Positions 46,733-57,422 of a stretch of DNA of 64,000 bases are shown here, in pieces. The notes under the pieces are model-generated. The model ran no database searches and was not told the origin of the DNA. It worked only from the letters and a program-made list of their open reading frames with translations. Made by a program: the position numbers and the translations under genes. How positions within the stretch are numbered: position 1 is the stretch's first letter; each line of letters begins with the position of its first letter. Source of the DNA: Klebsiella pneumoniae (GTDB taxonomy: Bacteria > Pseudomonadota > Gammaproteobacteria > Steroidobacterales > Steroidobacteraceae); contig CAMCBU010000009.1 in the NCBI GenBank assembly GCA_945873095.1, positions 1 to 64,000 on the forward strand, read 5' to 3'.

Positions 46733-48171
46733 CGCCTGCCAGCGTCCGTCGCCTGCCCCAGTCCTCTCGAGGCGAGGTCCGCTCGAGGCGAGCCCCGCTC
46801 CCACACGAGGCGCAGTCGCCGCGACGGCGGATCGTCGGCCGGATCTGCACGAAACGCGGCGGCGACAAAAAGATCAGCGACCATCGCGACGGTCTCATCG
46901 ACAAAAACCAGTGGAACCCGCTCGCGCTCCCACGGCACGACGGCTCGCTCCCGAAGTAACTCCTTGACCGCGTGGTTCGGACCCTGCGCACGCAAGCGAA
47001 TGCGCTCGCCGCCGACCCGCGCAGCGACCTGCAACACCGCAGGTAGGCGCGCCGCAGCGATCTCACCATTCGCATCGGGCACCCATCGCAACCGACCGAG
47101 ACCCGCGCCGAGCTCCAGCACCGGCTGCCGACGCCATCGCCAGCGGTGCAGGACGGGCTGCTCTCGCTCTGCCGCCTGCGGCACAAGCGCATGCAGACGC
47201 TGCCGGAAGCGACGAACCTCACCGCCTTCCCAACGCACGATCGGCTGGGCATCAGCGCGAGCGGCGGGCAGTTCCACTCGAACGCGCTCGAGATGCACCG
47301 CATCGGGCATCGTCAAACCTTGCAACGCGATCCAGTGACGCAGCAGATTTCGCTGGCGTGCGTCATCGAGTTGCTGCAAAGCGGCGATCGACACCACGCC
47401 CGCCTCAATCACCGGTGCGGCATCGATCTCGGCCAAGGCTTGTAGCAACTCACGCGCCTCACCGAGATGCGCCGCACTGCGCGCTGCGGTGTTCGATGCG
47501 GCGGGCCAACGCGCCTGCAGCAGCGGGACGACGCGATGCCGCAAGTAATTGCGGTCGAACCGCTCATCGAGATTGCTGTCATCCTCGATCCACCGACCGC
47601 CTCGCACCTGCAACCATCGCGATAATTCCGCGCGCGACACTTCGAGCAAGGGCCGCCATAAACGCAACGGCTCGCGGGCCAGGGCAGCCATGCCCGCCAG
47701 ACCCGCCACGCCGGCGCCGCGCATCAGTTGCAGCAGCAGCGTCTCGAGCTGATCGTCGAGATGGTGCGCCGTGACGAGCCACTCGTTCGGGCGTAAGCGC
47801 GCTGCGAGCGCGGCATATCGAGCATCACGCGCCGCCGCCTCGAGCGACTCGCCCCGTCGCTGCGGCACCGTGACCCTGACGACCGTGCAGGCGATACCCG
47901 CCTCGCGGGCCACCGCTCGGCAGTGCTGGGCCCACATCGTCGAGGCGGGACGTAATTGATGATCGATGTGAATGGCGCGCAGTTCGACGCGACGTGCAGC
48001 GCTTTGGCGTGCGCGCCACTGCACCAGCAGCTGCAGCAAGGCGATCGAGTCGAGACCACCGCTCAACGCCAAACACAGGCGCAAAGGATTTGAGGGTGGT
48101 TTTCGGGCGGGTATCCGCGCGAGTTCGTCAAGTCGCTGCGTGAGTTCGTCGAGTCGCTGCGCGACGCGCAA
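46729..48171 (-). CDS. tilS: tRNA(Ile)-lysidine synthase
   Basis: TilS converts C34 of tRNA-Ile(CAU) to lysidine. The protein has the PP-loop ATP motif ALSGGLDSIALL, HIDHQLRPAS, TAHHLDDQLETLLLQLMRGAG and a C-terminal TilS domain. The frame runs far into accA. The TTG at 48171, with GGATGAG upstream, is the best start after the accA stop and gives 480 residues. This leaves an N-terminal helix with two RLDELTQ/RLDELA heptads before the PP-loop, not typical of the family. The exact start is uncertain. Confidence 0.9.
   Translation of the reverse strand: MRVAQRLDELTQRLDELARIPARKPPSNPLRLCLALSGGLDSIALLQLLVQWRARQSAARRVELRAIHIDHQLRPASTMWAQHCRAVAREAGIACTVVRVTVPQRRGESLEAAARDARYAALAARLRPNEWLVTAHHLDDQLETLLLQLMRGAGVAGLAGMAALAREPLRLWRPLLEVSRAELSRWLQVRGGRWIEDDSNLDERFDRNYLRHRVVPLLQARWPAASNTAARSAAHLGEARELLQALAEIDAAPVIEAGVVSIAALQQLDDARQRNLLRHWIALQGLTMPDAVHLERVRVELPAARADAQPIVRWEGGEVRRFRQRLHALVPQAAEREQPVLHRWRWRRQPVLELGAGLGRLRWVPDANGEIAAARLPAVLQVAARVGGERIRLRAQGPNHAVKELLRERAVVPWERERVPLVFVDETVAMVADLFVAAAFRADPADDPPSRRLRLVWERGSPRADLASRGLGQATDAGRR
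48121..48162 (-). repeat. 21-bp tandem repeat in the tilS N-terminal helix
   Basis: gagttcgtcaagtcgctgcgt and gagttcgtcgagtcgctgcgc (48121-48141, 48142-48162) differ at two positions. They are in frame and encode two seven-residue units with the RLDEL core, i.e. heptads of a predicted amphipathic helix. Further diverged DEL copies continue towards the accA stop. Confidence 0.8.
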
Positions 48172-48230
48172 CGCGAGCTCATCCGCGAACTCGTCTCTGA
48201 GCTCGTCAGCGACCTCACCAGAGACGCGCT

Positions 48231-49193
48231 TCAGCCCGCCTCCGAGTAGACACCGAAGCCTGCGATGCGCGTCGCTCGCTCGGCGAGCAGCGTTTCGAGC
48301 GGCTTCGCGCGCAGCGCGGCCAGATGACGAGCGACCGCATCCTGCAGCGAGCGCGTCATCACGCGCGGGTTGCGATGCGCACCGCCCAACGGCTCGGCGA
48401 TGACCTCGTCGACCAACGCCAAAGATTTCAAGCGATCCGCCGTGAGACCCATCGCATCGGCAGCCATCTCTTTTTTGTCGGCGCTTTTCCAGAGTATCGA
48501 TGCGCAACCCTCGGGCGAAATGACCGAATACGTGCTGTATTGCAACATCAGCAAGCGATCACAGACACCGATGGCGAGCGCACCACCCGAGCCACCCTCA
48601 CCGATGACCACACTCACGATGGGCACGCGCAACTTCGCCATTTCGAAAAGATTGCGCGCGATCGCCTCGCTCTGCCCCCGCTCTTCGGAGTCGAGTCCGG
48701 GGTAGGCGCCCGGGGTGTCGATGAAGGTGATCAGCGGCAGCGAGAACCTTTCGGCAAGGTGCATGAGTCGCAATGCCTTGCGATAACCCTCAGGTCGCGG
48801 CATGCCGTAGTTACGACGCACGCGTTCTTTGGTGTCACGCCCTTTCTGGTGACCGATGACCATCACCGACTCGCCGTTCAAGCGGGCAAGACCACCAATC
48901 AGCGCGCGATCGTCACCGAACATCCGATCGCCATGTAGCTCTTGAAATTCGGTGAAGGCCGCCGCCAGATAATCGAGCGTGTAAGGCCGCTGCGGATGGC
49001 GCGCGAGCTGGGTGATTTGCCAAGGCGAGAGCTTGCCGAAGATGCTCCGGGTCAGTTGCTCGCTTTTGCTCTGCAGACGCGCGATCTCATCCTGCACGTT
49101 CACCGCAGCATCTTTGGTGACGTAACGCAGCTCTTCGATCTTGGCTTCGAGTTCCGCAATCGGCTGCTCGAAATCGAGAAAATTGATGGACAT
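48231..49193 (-). CDS. accA: Acetyl-CoA carboxylase carboxyltransferase subunit alpha
   Basis: AccA forms the alpha half of the carboxyltransferase that makes malonyl-CoA. The 320-residue protein has the usual start [51 protein letters not shown]-type sequence, the [18 protein letters not shown] motif and the [13 protein letters not shown] oxyanion loop. It lies between dnaE (25 bp upstream) and tilS, the common gammaproteobacterial order. Confidence 0.98.
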   Translation of the reverse strand: MSINFLDFEQPIAELEAKIEELRYVTKDAAVNVQDEIARLQSKSEQLTRSIFGKLSPWQITQLARHPQRPYTLDYLAAAFTEFQELHGDRMFGDDRALIGGLARLNGESVMVIGHQKGRDTKERVRRNYGMPRPEGYRKALRLMHLAERFSLPLITFIDTPGAYPGLDSEERGQSEAIARNLFEMAKLRVPIVSVVIGEGGSGGALAIGVCDRLLMLQYSTYSVISPEGCASILWKSADKKEMAADAMGLTADRLKSLALVDEVIAEPLGGAHRNPRVMTRSLQDAVARHLAALRAKPLETLLAERATRIAGFGVYSEAG

Positions 49194-49218
49194 GGCTCGA
49201 TCTTATCAGCGACCGCTA

Positions 49219-52200
49219 TCAGCCGTAAGCGGTGTTGGCCGTGCCGGGCGGCGGGCCGTAGACAACCCGCAAGCCCTCGGCGCCGACCAACTGCTCGAGC
49301 GCCTCGAGCAGTTCCGGACTTGCGCGCACTTTCCATTCCGGACCGAGCTCGAGCGCCGCACTCGCCTGCGCGCCGTGGTAACGCACACCGATCGCACAGA
49401 GACCCGGGCGATGCGGTGCGAGTGTGTCCGCCAAGCGCTGCAGCATCAGGCTCTGATCAGCCCCCTGCGCTCGCGGCCATACCAGCACGATGCGTAGCGC
49501 CTGTTGCTCACGCATGCGATCGAGCTCGCTGATTTTTTTGGCCGACAGGCGCCAAGTATCGCCCTGCTCATCGAAGCGCAGCTGCCCCTCGATCAGCACC
49601 AACGCATCCTTGACGATAAGCTCGCGGTACCGCTGCATCACCTCGTCGAAGAACGTGACTTCCATGCGTCCGGTGCGATCATCGAGCACGATGGAGGTTC
49701 GATTGCCCTTTTTGCGAACCTCGTGGATGTAGCCTGCGATCGTCGCCTGCCTGCCACCGAACCAGCCGCGCTCGGGCGCACCCTGACTCGGCCGATCACT
49801 GATGAGATCAGCGATGCGACCGGTCACAAACCGACCGAGATCCTTCTCGTATCGATTGATCGGATGGCCCGAGAGATACAAGCCCAAGGTCTCACGCTCG
49901 CCAGCAAGACGTACCGTCTCGCTCCACTCCGGCTGCACAGGCGCTAGGTGATCCTCGGAAGAACTCACCGCCGCAGAGGGCGCGCTCAAGCCGAACAGAT
50001 CGACCTGACCTGTGGCCTCGGCGCGGGTCGCTTGCTCGCCAAGCTGCATCGCCGCCGGTAGGCGCGCCATCAAAGTCGCGCGATTCACGCCCATGGCATC
50101 GAAACTGCCTGAGCGAATCAACGCTTCGAGCACGCGGCGATTCACCCGATTGAGATCGAGCCTGCGACAAAAATCTTCGAGCGAGGCGTAAGGACCCTTC
50201 TCGACTCGCTCTGTTGTGATCGCCTCGACGGCAGCTTCACCCACGCCACGAATCGCACCAAGACCGTAGCGAACTTGCCTCTCACCTGCGACTTCAAAAG
50301 CGTAAGCCGACGAGTTCACATCGGGCGGCAAGACACGGATTCCCATCCGATCGCACTCGTCTTTGAGGGTGACGACCTTGTCGGTGTGCGCCATGTCGGC
50401 CGAGAGCACCGCGGCCATGAAGGCCTCGGGGTGATGCGCTTTGAGCCACGCGGTCTGATACGAGAGCAGGGCATAGGCGGCCGAGTGCGATTTATTGAAA
50501 CCGTAGCCGGCGAATTTCTCCATCAAATCGAAGATGTAGGCAGCCTGCGACTCGGGTACGCCGCGCTCGACGGAGCCCTCGACGAACTTGCCGCGTTGCT
50601 TGGCCATCTCCTCGGGCTTCTTTTTGCCCATGGCACGGCGCAGCATGTCTGCGCCGCCTAGCGTGTAACCGGCGAGCACCTGCGCGATCTGCATCACCTG
50701 CTCCTGATACAGGATCACCCCATAGGTCGGGCGCAGCACGGGCTCAAGGCGCGGGTGCAGATAATCGATCGGTCCGTCGATGCGGCCATGCTTACGGGCG
50801 ATGAAATCATCCACCATGCCCGACTGCAGCGGACCCGGGCGGAACAATGCCACCAGCGCCACCACGTCTTCGAAGTGATCCGGTTGCAACCGTCGCACGA
50901 GATCCTTCATGCCGCGCGATTCGAGCTGGAAGACCGCCGTCGTTTCGCAATTTTTGAGCAACTGGAACGTGGCCGCATCGTCCATCGGCAGATCGGCGAT
51001 ATCGAGCAAAGCTTCACCGCGTTGCGTACGAGCAGCATTGATCGTACGCACGGCGTGATGGATCACCGTCAGGGTGCGCAAGCCCAGGAAGTCGAACTTC
51101 ACGAGGCCCGCGGCTTCGACGTCGTCCTTGTCGAATTGAGTGACCACCGATCCGCCGCCGTCTTCGCAGTAGAGCGGGGTGAAGTCCTCGAGCACCGAAG
51201 GTGCGATCACGACGCCACCGGCGTGTTTACCGGCGTTGCGAGTCAAGCCCTCGAGCGACTTGGCGAGATCGATGAGGTTACGAACTTCGTCGTCTTCTTT
51301 GTAAAGACGCTTAAGCTCAGCCTCTTTCTCGAGTGCGGAATCGAGAGTGATGTCGAGCTCGAACGGGATGAGCTTGGCGATCTTGTCGACATAGCCATAG
51401 CCGAGCCCCAGCACGCGCCCCGCATCGCGCACCACCGCCTTCGCTGCCATCGTTCCGTAGGTGATGATCTGCGAGACGCGCGTGCGACCATACTTATCCG
51501 CAACATACTCGATGACGCGATCGCGCCCATCCATGCAAAAGTCGACGTCGAAGTCGGGCATGGAGACGCGTTCGGGATTGAGAAAGCGCTCGAACAGCAA
51601 ATCGTATTGCAGCGGATCGATGTCGGTGATGCCGAGCGAATACGCGACCAAAGAACCGGCGCCCGAGCCACGTCCTGGCCCCACGGGCACGCCATTACCG
51701 CGCGCCCAGCGGATGAAATCCGCCACGATCAGAAAGTAGCCGGCGAAACCCATCGCACAGATGACTTCGAGCTCACTCTGCAAACGCGCGCGATAGGCGT
51801 CCTGATCGACATGGCCGAGGCGCTCGAGGCGCTGCTGCAAACCGCGCGCCGACTCGGCGCGCAAGAACGCTTCGGTCGTTTGGCCTTCGGGCACCGGATA
51901 GATCGGCAGCCGACTCTCGCCGAGTTGCAGCACGAGACTGCAGCGCTTGGCGATTTCAACGGAATTCTCGATCGCTTCGGGCAGATCGGCGAATCGCTCG
52001 ATCATCTCCTCGGACGAGCGCAGATATTGCTCGCGCGTGTAGTGACGCGGTCGCGCGGGATCGGCGAGCAAGGCACCCTCTTGAATGCACACCCTCGCCT
52101 CGTGCGCCTCGAAATCATCGCTCGAGAGAAAACGCACATCGTTGGTCGCGACGAGCGCTAGGCCCAGCTCGATCGCGAGCCTCACCGTCGAGGTGACGAG

Positions 52201-52737
52201 CGGCTCCTCCTCGTCGCGACCCGTGCGCGTCACTTCGAGGTAGTAGCGATCTCGGAACAGCGTCTGCCAGAACTCGGCCAAGGCTTGCGCCTCAGCCGAC
52301 TTGCCCTGCTGTAAGGCTCGCCCGACATCGCCCTCGCGTCCGCCCGACAACGCGATCAATCCGTCGGTCGATTCGGGTGTCAGCCAAGCGCGATCGATAC
52401 GCGGCGCGCCGCGCTGCTGTCCCTCGAGATAAGCGCGCGAGACGATGCGCGTGAGCCTGCGGTAACCCGCATCGTTCATGCACAGCAGCGTGAGCCGACT
52501 CGGCGGTGTTCGCTCGCCGGGCTCGGCGATCTGCAGATCGACACCGATGATCGGCTTGACACCCTTGGCGAGCGCCTCGCGATAGAACTTCACCATCGCA
52601 AAGAGGTTGTGCTCGTCCGTGACCGCGACCGCCGGCATACCGAGCTCGGCGACGCGAGCGACGAGCTCGGGAATGCGCACCACGCTGTCGACCAGCGAGT
52701 ATTCGGTATGCAGACGCAGGTGGACGAAGGCGCTCAT
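49219..52737 (-). CDS. dnaE: DNA polymerase III subunit alpha
   Basis: DnaE is the catalytic subunit of the chromosomal replicase. The 1172-residue protein has the PHP domain at the N-terminus ([15 protein letters not shown]), the palm with the catalytic aspartates in [13 protein letters not shown] and the third in [11 protein letters not shown], the finger/thumb regions, HhH, an OB domain (about 990-1060) and a QVDLFGL beta-clamp-binding motif near 915. The ATG overlaps the rnhB stop as ATGA. Length matches the E. coli type. Confidence 0.98.
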   Translation of the reverse strand: MSAFVHLRLHTEYSLVDSVVRIPELVARVAELGMPAVAVTDEHNLFAMVKFYREALAKGVKPIIGVDLQIAEPGERTPPSRLTLLCMNDAGYRRLTRIVSRAYLEGQQRGAPRIDRAWLTPESTDGLIALSGGREGDVGRALQQGKSAEAQALAEFWQTLFRDRYYLEVTRTGRDEEEPLVTSTVRLAIELGLALVATNDVRFLSSDDFEAHEARVCIQEGALLADPARPRHYTREQYLRSSEEMIERFADLPEAIENSVEIAKRCSLVLQLGESRLPIYPVPEGQTTEAFLRAESARGLQQRLERLGHVDQDAYRARLQSELEVICAMGFAGYFLIVADFIRWARGNGVPVGPGRGSGAGSLVAYSLGITDIDPLQYDLLFERFLNPERVSMPDFDVDFCMDGRDRVIEYVADKYGRTRVSQIITYGTMAAKAVVRDAGRVLGLGYGYVDKIAKLIPFELDITLDSALEKEAELKRLYKEDDEVRNLIDLAKSLEGLTRNAGKHAGGVVIAPSVLEDFTPLYCEDGGGSVVTQFDKDDVEAAGLVKFDFLGLRTLTVIHHAVRTINAARTQRGEALLDIADLPMDDAATFQLLKNCETTAVFQLESRGMKDLVRRLQPDHFEDVVALVALFRPGPLQSGMVDDFIARKHGRIDGPIDYLHPRLEPVLRPTYGVILYQEQVMQIAQVLAGYTLGGADMLRRAMGKKKPEEMAKQRGKFVEGSVERGVPESQAAYIFDLMEKFAGYGFNKSHSAAYALLSYQTAWLKAHHPEAFMAAVLSADMAHTDKVVTLKDECDRMGIRVLPPDVNSSAYAFEVAGERQVRYGLGAIRGVGEAAVEAITTERVEKGPYASLEDFCRRLDLNRVNRRVLEALIRSGSFDAMGVNRATLMARLPAAMQLGEQATRAEATGQVDLFGLSAPSAAVSSSEDHLAPVQPEWSETVRLAGERETLGLYLSGHPINRYEKDLGRFVTGRIADLISDRPSQGAPERGWFGGRQATIAGYIHEVRKKGNRTSIVLDDRTGRMEVTFFDEVMQRYRELIVKDALVLIEGQLRFDEQGDTWRLSAKKISELDRMREQQALRIVLVWPRAQGADQSLMLQRLADTLAPHRPGLCAIGVRYHGAQASAALELGPEWKVRASPELLEALEQLVGAEGLRVVYGPPPGTANTAYG

Positions 52738-53339
52738 CGCGCGGCCGATTTTACCGGTCCGAAACTCCGTCGGTGGACTGAACTCGGCCCATGGGCCTTG
52801 AGGGCCGCAAGGTGGGCCGGTGTCGGATAACCCTTGTGGATCGCGAATCCATATTCAGGATATCGCGTATCCAATTGTTCCATAACGCGATCTCGCGCCG
52901 TCTTGGCGAGAATCGAGGCCGCACTGATCGCCGGCTGCGTCGCATCGCCCTTCACGATGGCGACCGCCTCGGCAATCCCCGCGACCCCGTCGAGGGATGG
53001 CAGCCGATTGCCATCGACCTCGACCCGCACGCCGCCGAATGTGGTAACCCCTGCCGCGGACCCGAGCAACCCGAGCGCGGCGCGCCGCATCGCGAGCATC
53101 GTCGCCTGCAGGATGTTGATCGCATCGATCTCGGCGGGACTCGCGATCGCGACACACCAACCGAGCGCGCGCGCTTGCAGCAACAACGCGAGCCGCTCGC
53201 GCTCGGCGGCATCGAGCGTTTTAGAGTCCGCAAGCCCCGCGACGGGATGCGCAGGATCGAGAATGACGGCCGCGGCAACGACCGGTCCCGCCAGCGGCCC
53301 ACGCCCCGCTTCATCGACACCGACGATCAAACGACGCAT
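52734..53339 (-). CDS. rnhB: Ribonuclease HII
   Basis: RNase HII removes ribonucleotides and RNA from RNA-DNA hybrids. The 201-residue protein has the N-terminal motif [15 protein letters not shown] with two catalytic acids, [11 protein letters not shown], the VEVDGN aspartate, and the [13 protein letters not shown] helix followed by the GYPTPAHL loop. It lies between lpxB (30 bp upstream) and dnaE, the order seen in E. coli. Confidence 0.97.
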   Translation of the reverse strand: MRRLIVGVDEAGRGPLAGPVVAAAVILDPAHPVAGLADSKTLDAAERERLALLLQARALGWCVAIASPAEIDAINILQATMLAMRRAALGLLGSAAGVTTFGGVRVEVDGNRLPSLDGVAGIAEAVAIVKGDATQPAISAASILAKTARDRVMEQLDTRYPEYGFAIHKGYPTPAHLAALKAHGPSSVHRRSFGPVKSAAR

Positions 53340-53369
53340 GAGGACGAGTCAATCACGCGGACCCTGTGC

Positions 53370-54524
53370 TCACGGCAACAACTCGATGACCGCTTGAGCG
53401 GCGAGCGCCGCGCCATCCCGACGGAGCGCCAGATGGACCTCTGCAAACTCCTGCTCGAGGTTGGCCCAACGAGCCGGCTCCACGAGCCATTCGAGCAGGG
53501 CTCGGCCGAGCGTCTCGGGATTCGCGCGTGCTTGGAAAAACTCCGGTACGACTTCGCGACCCACGAGCAAATTCGGCTGTGAGAAAAATCGCACCTTCAC
53601 GAGACCCAAGCTTTGCAGCAGAAACGCGGTGATCGCGCCCAAGCGATACGCCACCACCATCGGCCGTCGTGTCAGCAAGGTTTCGAGCGTTGCCGTTCCC
53701 GAGGCGACGAGAACCACATCGGCTGCGGCGAGCACCTCGCGCGAGCGACCGTCAACGACCGTGACCGGCGTCTGCGACCCGCAGCGCTGCCATTCGGCCT
53801 CGAAGCGCTCGCGCGTGGCGGCGCTCGCCATCGGCGCGACGAAGCGCACCCCCGGTCTGCGCGCAGCGAGCCACGCCGCGGCACCCGCAAAGGGCGACGC
53901 GAGGCGCGTCACTTCACCGACTCGACTACCCGGCAATATCGCCACGATCTCCCCAGACTCGGGCAAGCCGAGTGCCTCTCGCGCAGCAAGACGATCGCTC
54001 TGCAACGGAAACTGATCCGCCAGTGGATGGCCAACGAAGCGCGCAGCGATGCCATGGCGTTCGTAGAACGCAGGCTCGAACGGCAACAAGCACAAGATGC
54101 GATCACAAGCCTCGCCGATCTCGTGCACCCGACCCTGTCGCCACGCCCACACCTGCGGACTGACGTATTGCACGGTGCGTATGCCATGCGCTTTAAGTCG
54201 ACGCGCCATACCCAGATTGAACTCGGGTGCATCGATACCGATGAAAACATCGACGCGACGCGCCCGCAGCTCGCGCAGCAGACGACGTCTCAAAGAAAAC
54301 AGTCTCGGCAGATGACGCAGGATCTCAATCAGCCCCATGACTGCGAGCTCTTCGCTCGAGGCCAGCGCCTCACAGCCGACCTCGCGCATGCGCGGCCCCG
54401 GCACGCCGATGAAGCGCGCGTTCGGCACTCGCTCGCGGATCGCCGCAATCAGCGCTGCTCCGAGGTTATCGCCGGAGGCCTCTCCGGCCACGATCGCAAT
54501 CAGCGGTGCGGCCTGCGAGGTCAT
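53370..54524 (-). CDS. lpxB: Lipid-A-disaccharide synthase
   Basis: LpxB joins UDP-2,3-diacylglucosamine to lipid X to form the lipid A disaccharide. The 384-residue GT-B enzyme has the N-terminal IVAGEASGDNLGA loop, PRLFSLRRRL-type membrane-contact region, YVSPQVWAWRQGRV, ILPGSRVGEV and the LVASGTATLETLL nucleotide-binding motif. It follows lpxA after nine bases, as in the conserved lpxD-fabZ-lpxA-lpxB block. Confidence 0.97.
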   Translation of the reverse strand: MTSQAAPLIAIVAGEASGDNLGAALIAAIRERVPNARFIGVPGPRMREVGCEALASSEELAVMGLIEILRHLPRLFSLRRRLLRELRARRVDVFIGIDAPEFNLGMARRLKAHGIRTVQYVSPQVWAWRQGRVHEIGEACDRILCLLPFEPAFYERHGIAARFVGHPLADQFPLQSDRLAAREALGLPESGEIVAILPGSRVGEVTRLASPFAGAAAWLAARRPGVRFVAPMASAATRERFEAEWQRCGSQTPVTVVDGRSREVLAAADVVLVASGTATLETLLTRRPMVVAYRLGAITAFLLQSLGLVKVRFFSQPNLLVGREVVPEFFQARANPETLGRALLEWLVEPARWANLEQEFAEVHLALRRDGAALAAQAVIELLP

Positions 54525-54533
54525 GGATCAGGA

Positions 54534-55319
54534 TCAGCGAATGAGGCTGCGAGTCGAGCGCGCCACGAACTCGACGAAGGGCACGAGTTCCGCTTGCGTG
54601 CTCGCCGCATCGCGTAATTTTTCCAGCGCCGCCTCGAGCGGGAGATCCATGCGATACAGCGTGCGGTAAGCATGCTTGATGTTGCGTACCTGCTCGGCCG
54701 TGAAACCGCGACGCGACAGCCCCGTGGCGTTGATCGAATGCGGCACGGCCGGATGACCCACTGCCATCACATAGGGCGGCACATCGCGCGTCACGGCGGT
54801 GTTGTTGGCAATGAAGGCGTGCGCGCCGATCTTGCAGAACTGGTGCACCCCCGTGAAGCCTGCGAGGATGACGTGATCATCCACCTCGACATGCCCACCC
54901 AACGTCGCAAGATTCGCAAACACGCAATGACTGCCCACGATGCAATCGTGCGCGACGTGCGACGACGCCATGAAGAGATTGTCGCTCCCGACGCGGGTGA
55001 TAGCTTTGTCGTGCGTCGTGCCGCGATTGACCGTCACGTATTCGCGAAACACATTGCGATCACCGATCTCCACACGCGTGGGTTCACCGGCGTATTTTTT
55101 GTCCTGCGGGGCATCGCCGATCGAGGCGAACTGAAAAATGCGATTGTGACTGCCGAGCTTGGTCCAACCCGTGACGACGGCGTGCGGCCCGACGATCGTA
55201 CCTGCACCGATTTCGACATCGGGGCCGATGATGGCGAAGGGACCCACTTCGACGCCCTCGCCCAGTCGGGCGGTCGGCGCGACAACCGCGCGCGGATCGA
55301 TTCGAATCGACTCGCTCAT
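54534..55319 (-). CDS. lpxA: UDP-N-acetylglucosamine acyltransferase
   Basis: LpxA catalyses the first lipid A step, adding a 3-hydroxyacyl chain from ACP. The 261-residue protein has an N-terminal left-handed beta helix built of hexapeptide repeats, with the catalytic histidine in SSHVAHDCIVGSH and HQFCKIGAHAF, and a C-terminal helical domain. Its ATG shares one base with the fabZ TGA (TGATG). Acyl-chain preference cannot be judged from sequence. Confidence 0.98.
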   Translation of the reverse strand: MSESIRIDPRAVVAPTARLGEGVEVGPFAIIGPDVEIGAGTIVGPHAVVTGWTKLGSHNRIFQFASIGDAPQDKKYAGEPTRVEIGDRNVFREYVTVNRGTTHDKAITRVGSDNLFMASSHVAHDCIVGSHCVFANLATLGGHVEVDDHVILAGFTGVHQFCKIGAHAFIANNTAVTRDVPPYVMAVGHPAVPHSINATGLSRRGFTAEQVRNIKHAYRTLYRMDLPLEAALEKLRDAASTQAELVPFVEFVARSTRSLIR

Positions 55320-55789
55320 CAGCCCTGCCCCTTGCCCGTCTCCGGCGCCACCATCAACTCGGCTGATGCCGCTTCCACCTCGCCGACGTAGGCAGCGGCG
55401 GAGAACTTCCAGATGCCGCGCATCTGACGGGTCAGCTTTGCCGTGAGGATCAATTGATCACCAGGCTCGACCGGACGCCGAAAGCGCGCCTCGTCGATAC
55501 CGACAAAGAAAAAGCGCGTCTGCTCATCCGGTACGACACCGGCGGTCACGAAGGCGAGGATGCCGGCCGTTTGCGCCAGCGCCTCAATGATGATCACGCC
55601 GGGCATGACGGGACGGTACGGAAAATGACCCGGAAAATACGGCTCGTTATAGGTGACATTCTTCAGCGCGCGGATGTGATCACCCTTGTGGCACTCGAGC
55701 ACGCGATCGACCAACAAAAACGGATACCGATGTGGCAACTGTTTGAGGATGGCGTTGATATCCAAACTGATGATGTCCTGCTCGCTCAC
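55319..55789 (-). CDS. fabZ: 3-hydroxyacyl-ACP dehydratase FabZ
   Basis: FabZ dehydrates 3-hydroxyacyl-ACP in fatty-acid synthesis. The 156-residue hot-dog protein has [13 protein letters not shown] with the catalytic histidine, and [26 protein letters not shown] with the catalytic glutamate. The frame is open further upstream inside lpxD; the GTG at 55789, five bases after the lpxD stop, gives family length. It competes with LpxA for 3-hydroxyacyl-ACP, and the two lie next to each other. Confidence 0.95.
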   Translation of the reverse strand: MSEQDIISLDINAILKQLPHRYPFLLVDRVLECHKGDHIRALKNVTYNEPYFPGHFPYRPVMPGVIIIEALAQTAGILAFVTAGVVPDEQTRFFFVGIDEARFRRPVEPGDQLILTAKLTRQMRGIWKFSAAAYVGEVEAASAELMVAPETGKGQG

Positions 55790-55793
55790 GCTG

Positions 55794-56825
55794 TCATGCC
55801 TCACTCTGCGTCGAATCCCAATGTTTCTCGAGTGCACCGACGCGACGCGCGAGACCATCGATGCGTTTCAAGCGTCCGACGATACGCCGCCACTCAGTCG
55901 CACTCTCGGCGGGAATGCCGCCGGAGTAAACCCCGGGCTCTCGGATATCGCCCGTTACGAACGAATAGCCCGTGATGCTCACATCATCGCAAATGCGCAA
56001 ATGACCGGCGATTCCCACGCCGCCACCGATAAGACACCGCGCACCGACATGCGAACTGCCGGCGAGGCCCGCACAACCCGCGAGCGCCGAGTGCGCACCG
56101 ATCGTGCAGTTGTGACCGACCTGGACGAGGTTGTCGATGCGAACGCCATCGCCGATGAGCGTATCGTCAAGCGCGCCGCGATCGATGGTGCTGTTGGCGC
56201 CGATCTCCACATCGGCACCGATACGCACCGTGCCGACTTGCGGCACGTGCACCCAGCGGCCCTCATCGAGCGCGTTGCCGAAACCCTCAGACCCCACGAC
56301 AACACCGGCATCGAGCACCGAGCGCGCGCCAATCGTCACGCGCTCTAGCACCGTCACGCGCGCCACCAGACGCACATCCGCGGCGAGCTCGACATCGTCG
56401 CCGATGACACAGCCTGGGCCAATGTACGCCCGTGCGCCGATCACCGAGCGCGCGCCAACGACGACCAAAGGTCCGATGTGCGCGCTCGGGTCGACGCGCG
56501 CATCCGGATCGACCACCGCCGAGGGGTGCACCCCAGCCGGCGCCATCGCTTTCGGATGCAGCACCGCCGCGATGCGCGCGAAAGCCGCATGTGGATTCTC
56601 GGCAAGCAGACAATCGATCGACGACTCGTCGGCAAGCGTCGTCGGCAAAATGATCGCCGCGGCGTTGGCACCGACCAACTCATCGAGACGCTTGGGGTTG
56701 GCCAGAAACGCGATGCCCCGCGGACCCGCGCCGGCGACGGTGCCGACGTGATCGACGGGGCGATCGGGGTCACCGCGGAGTGCAAGCCCGAAACGGACTG
56801 CCAGATCTCCGAGGGTGACCGTCAT
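55794..56825 (-). CDS. lpxD: UDP-3-O-(3-hydroxyacyl)glucosamine N-acyltransferase
   Basis: LpxD adds the second acyl chain in lipid A synthesis. The 343-residue protein has an N-terminal uridine-binding domain (about 1-95, with [14 protein letters not shown]), a left-handed beta helix of hexapeptide repeats (about 100-290) with the catalytic histidine in VGHNCTIG, and a short C-terminal helix. It lies between skp and fabZ as in the conserved bamA-skp-lpxD-fabZ block. Length is normal. Confidence 0.97.
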   Translation of the reverse strand: MTVTLGDLAVRFGLALRGDPDRPVDHVGTVAGAGPRGIAFLANPKRLDELVGANAAAIILPTTLADESSIDCLLAENPHAAFARIAAVLHPKAMAPAGVHPSAVVDPDARVDPSAHIGPLVVVGARSVIGARAYIGPGCVIGDDVELAADVRLVARVTVLERVTIGARSVLDAGVVVGSEGFGNALDEGRWVHVPQVGTVRIGADVEIGANSTIDRGALDDTLIGDGVRIDNLVQVGHNCTIGAHSALAGCAGLAGSSHVGARCLIGGGVGIAGHLRICDDVSITGYSFVTGDIREPGVYSGGIPAESATEWRRIVGRLKRIDGLARRVGALEKHWDSTQSEA

Positions 56826-56845
56826 CGGCTTGCGCCGGTGAAAAA

Positions 56846-57394
56846 TCAGCGAGTCGCGGGTTTCGGAGCAGCCGCCGCACCACTGCGCGACTGCAAGCTC
56901 TGCAGCACGCCCGAGGTGATATCGAGCGCCTGCGTCGCGTAGATCACGCCGTCGGTCACGACGAGATCATAGGCCTGCGCCTTCGCATAATTGCGCGCTT
57001 CTTCGATCAGCGTGCGCTGCAGTTTACCCATTTCTTCGTTACGACGCGCGTTGAAGTCGTCGTTGACCTCGGACTGGCGGCGGGCGAGATCACGCTCGCC
57101 ATCACGCAGTTCTTTCTCGGCGCGCGAAATCTGATCGGCCGTCATCGTTGCGCGATCCTTCACGAGTTTATCGCGCTTGGTCTGCAACGAGGCGGCCTGA
57201 CCCTGGAGCTCGCGCTGCTTGGTCGCCGCTTCCGTGCGCAGCGATTCGATGAGCGACTTGCCTTGCGGGCTCTCGTCCATGAGTCGACCAAAATCGAGCA
57301 CGCCGATCTTCGCCTCGGCCAAGGCCGTCGGCGCCGTGAACAGGGTTGCCATGACCGCAAGGGCCGGTACCATCATCTTCAGATTCACACGCAT
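56846..57394 (-). CDS. skp: Periplasmic chaperone Skp/OmpH
   Basis: Skp holds unfolded outer-membrane proteins in the periplasm on their way to BamA. The 182-residue protein has a signal peptide (about 1-26, ending ALA-E), then KIGVLDFGRLMDESPQGK, long coiled-coil arms rich in E, K, R, Q (about 50-130), and a C-terminal strand with YDLVVTDGVIYATQALDIT. It starts 28 bp after bamA. A sigma-E promoter is known for the E. coli homologue; no clear one is seen in this gap. Confidence 0.94.
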   Translation of the reverse strand: MRVNLKMMVPALAVMATLFTAPTALAEAKIGVLDFGRLMDESPQGKSLIESLRTEAATKQRELQGQAASLQTKRDKLVKDRATMTADQISRAEKELRDGERDLARRQSEVNDDFNARRNEEMGKLQRTLIEEARNYAKAQAYDLVVTDGVIYATQALDITSGVLQSLQSRSGAAAAPKPATR

Positions 57395-57422
57395 CTCGCT
57401 TCGAACCTCTTATCCGAAAAAA

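Noticed and set aside
50755-52161. A 468-codon plus-strand frame antisense to dnaE
   Set aside because: Fully inside dnaE on the other strand, no ribosome-binding site and no motif.
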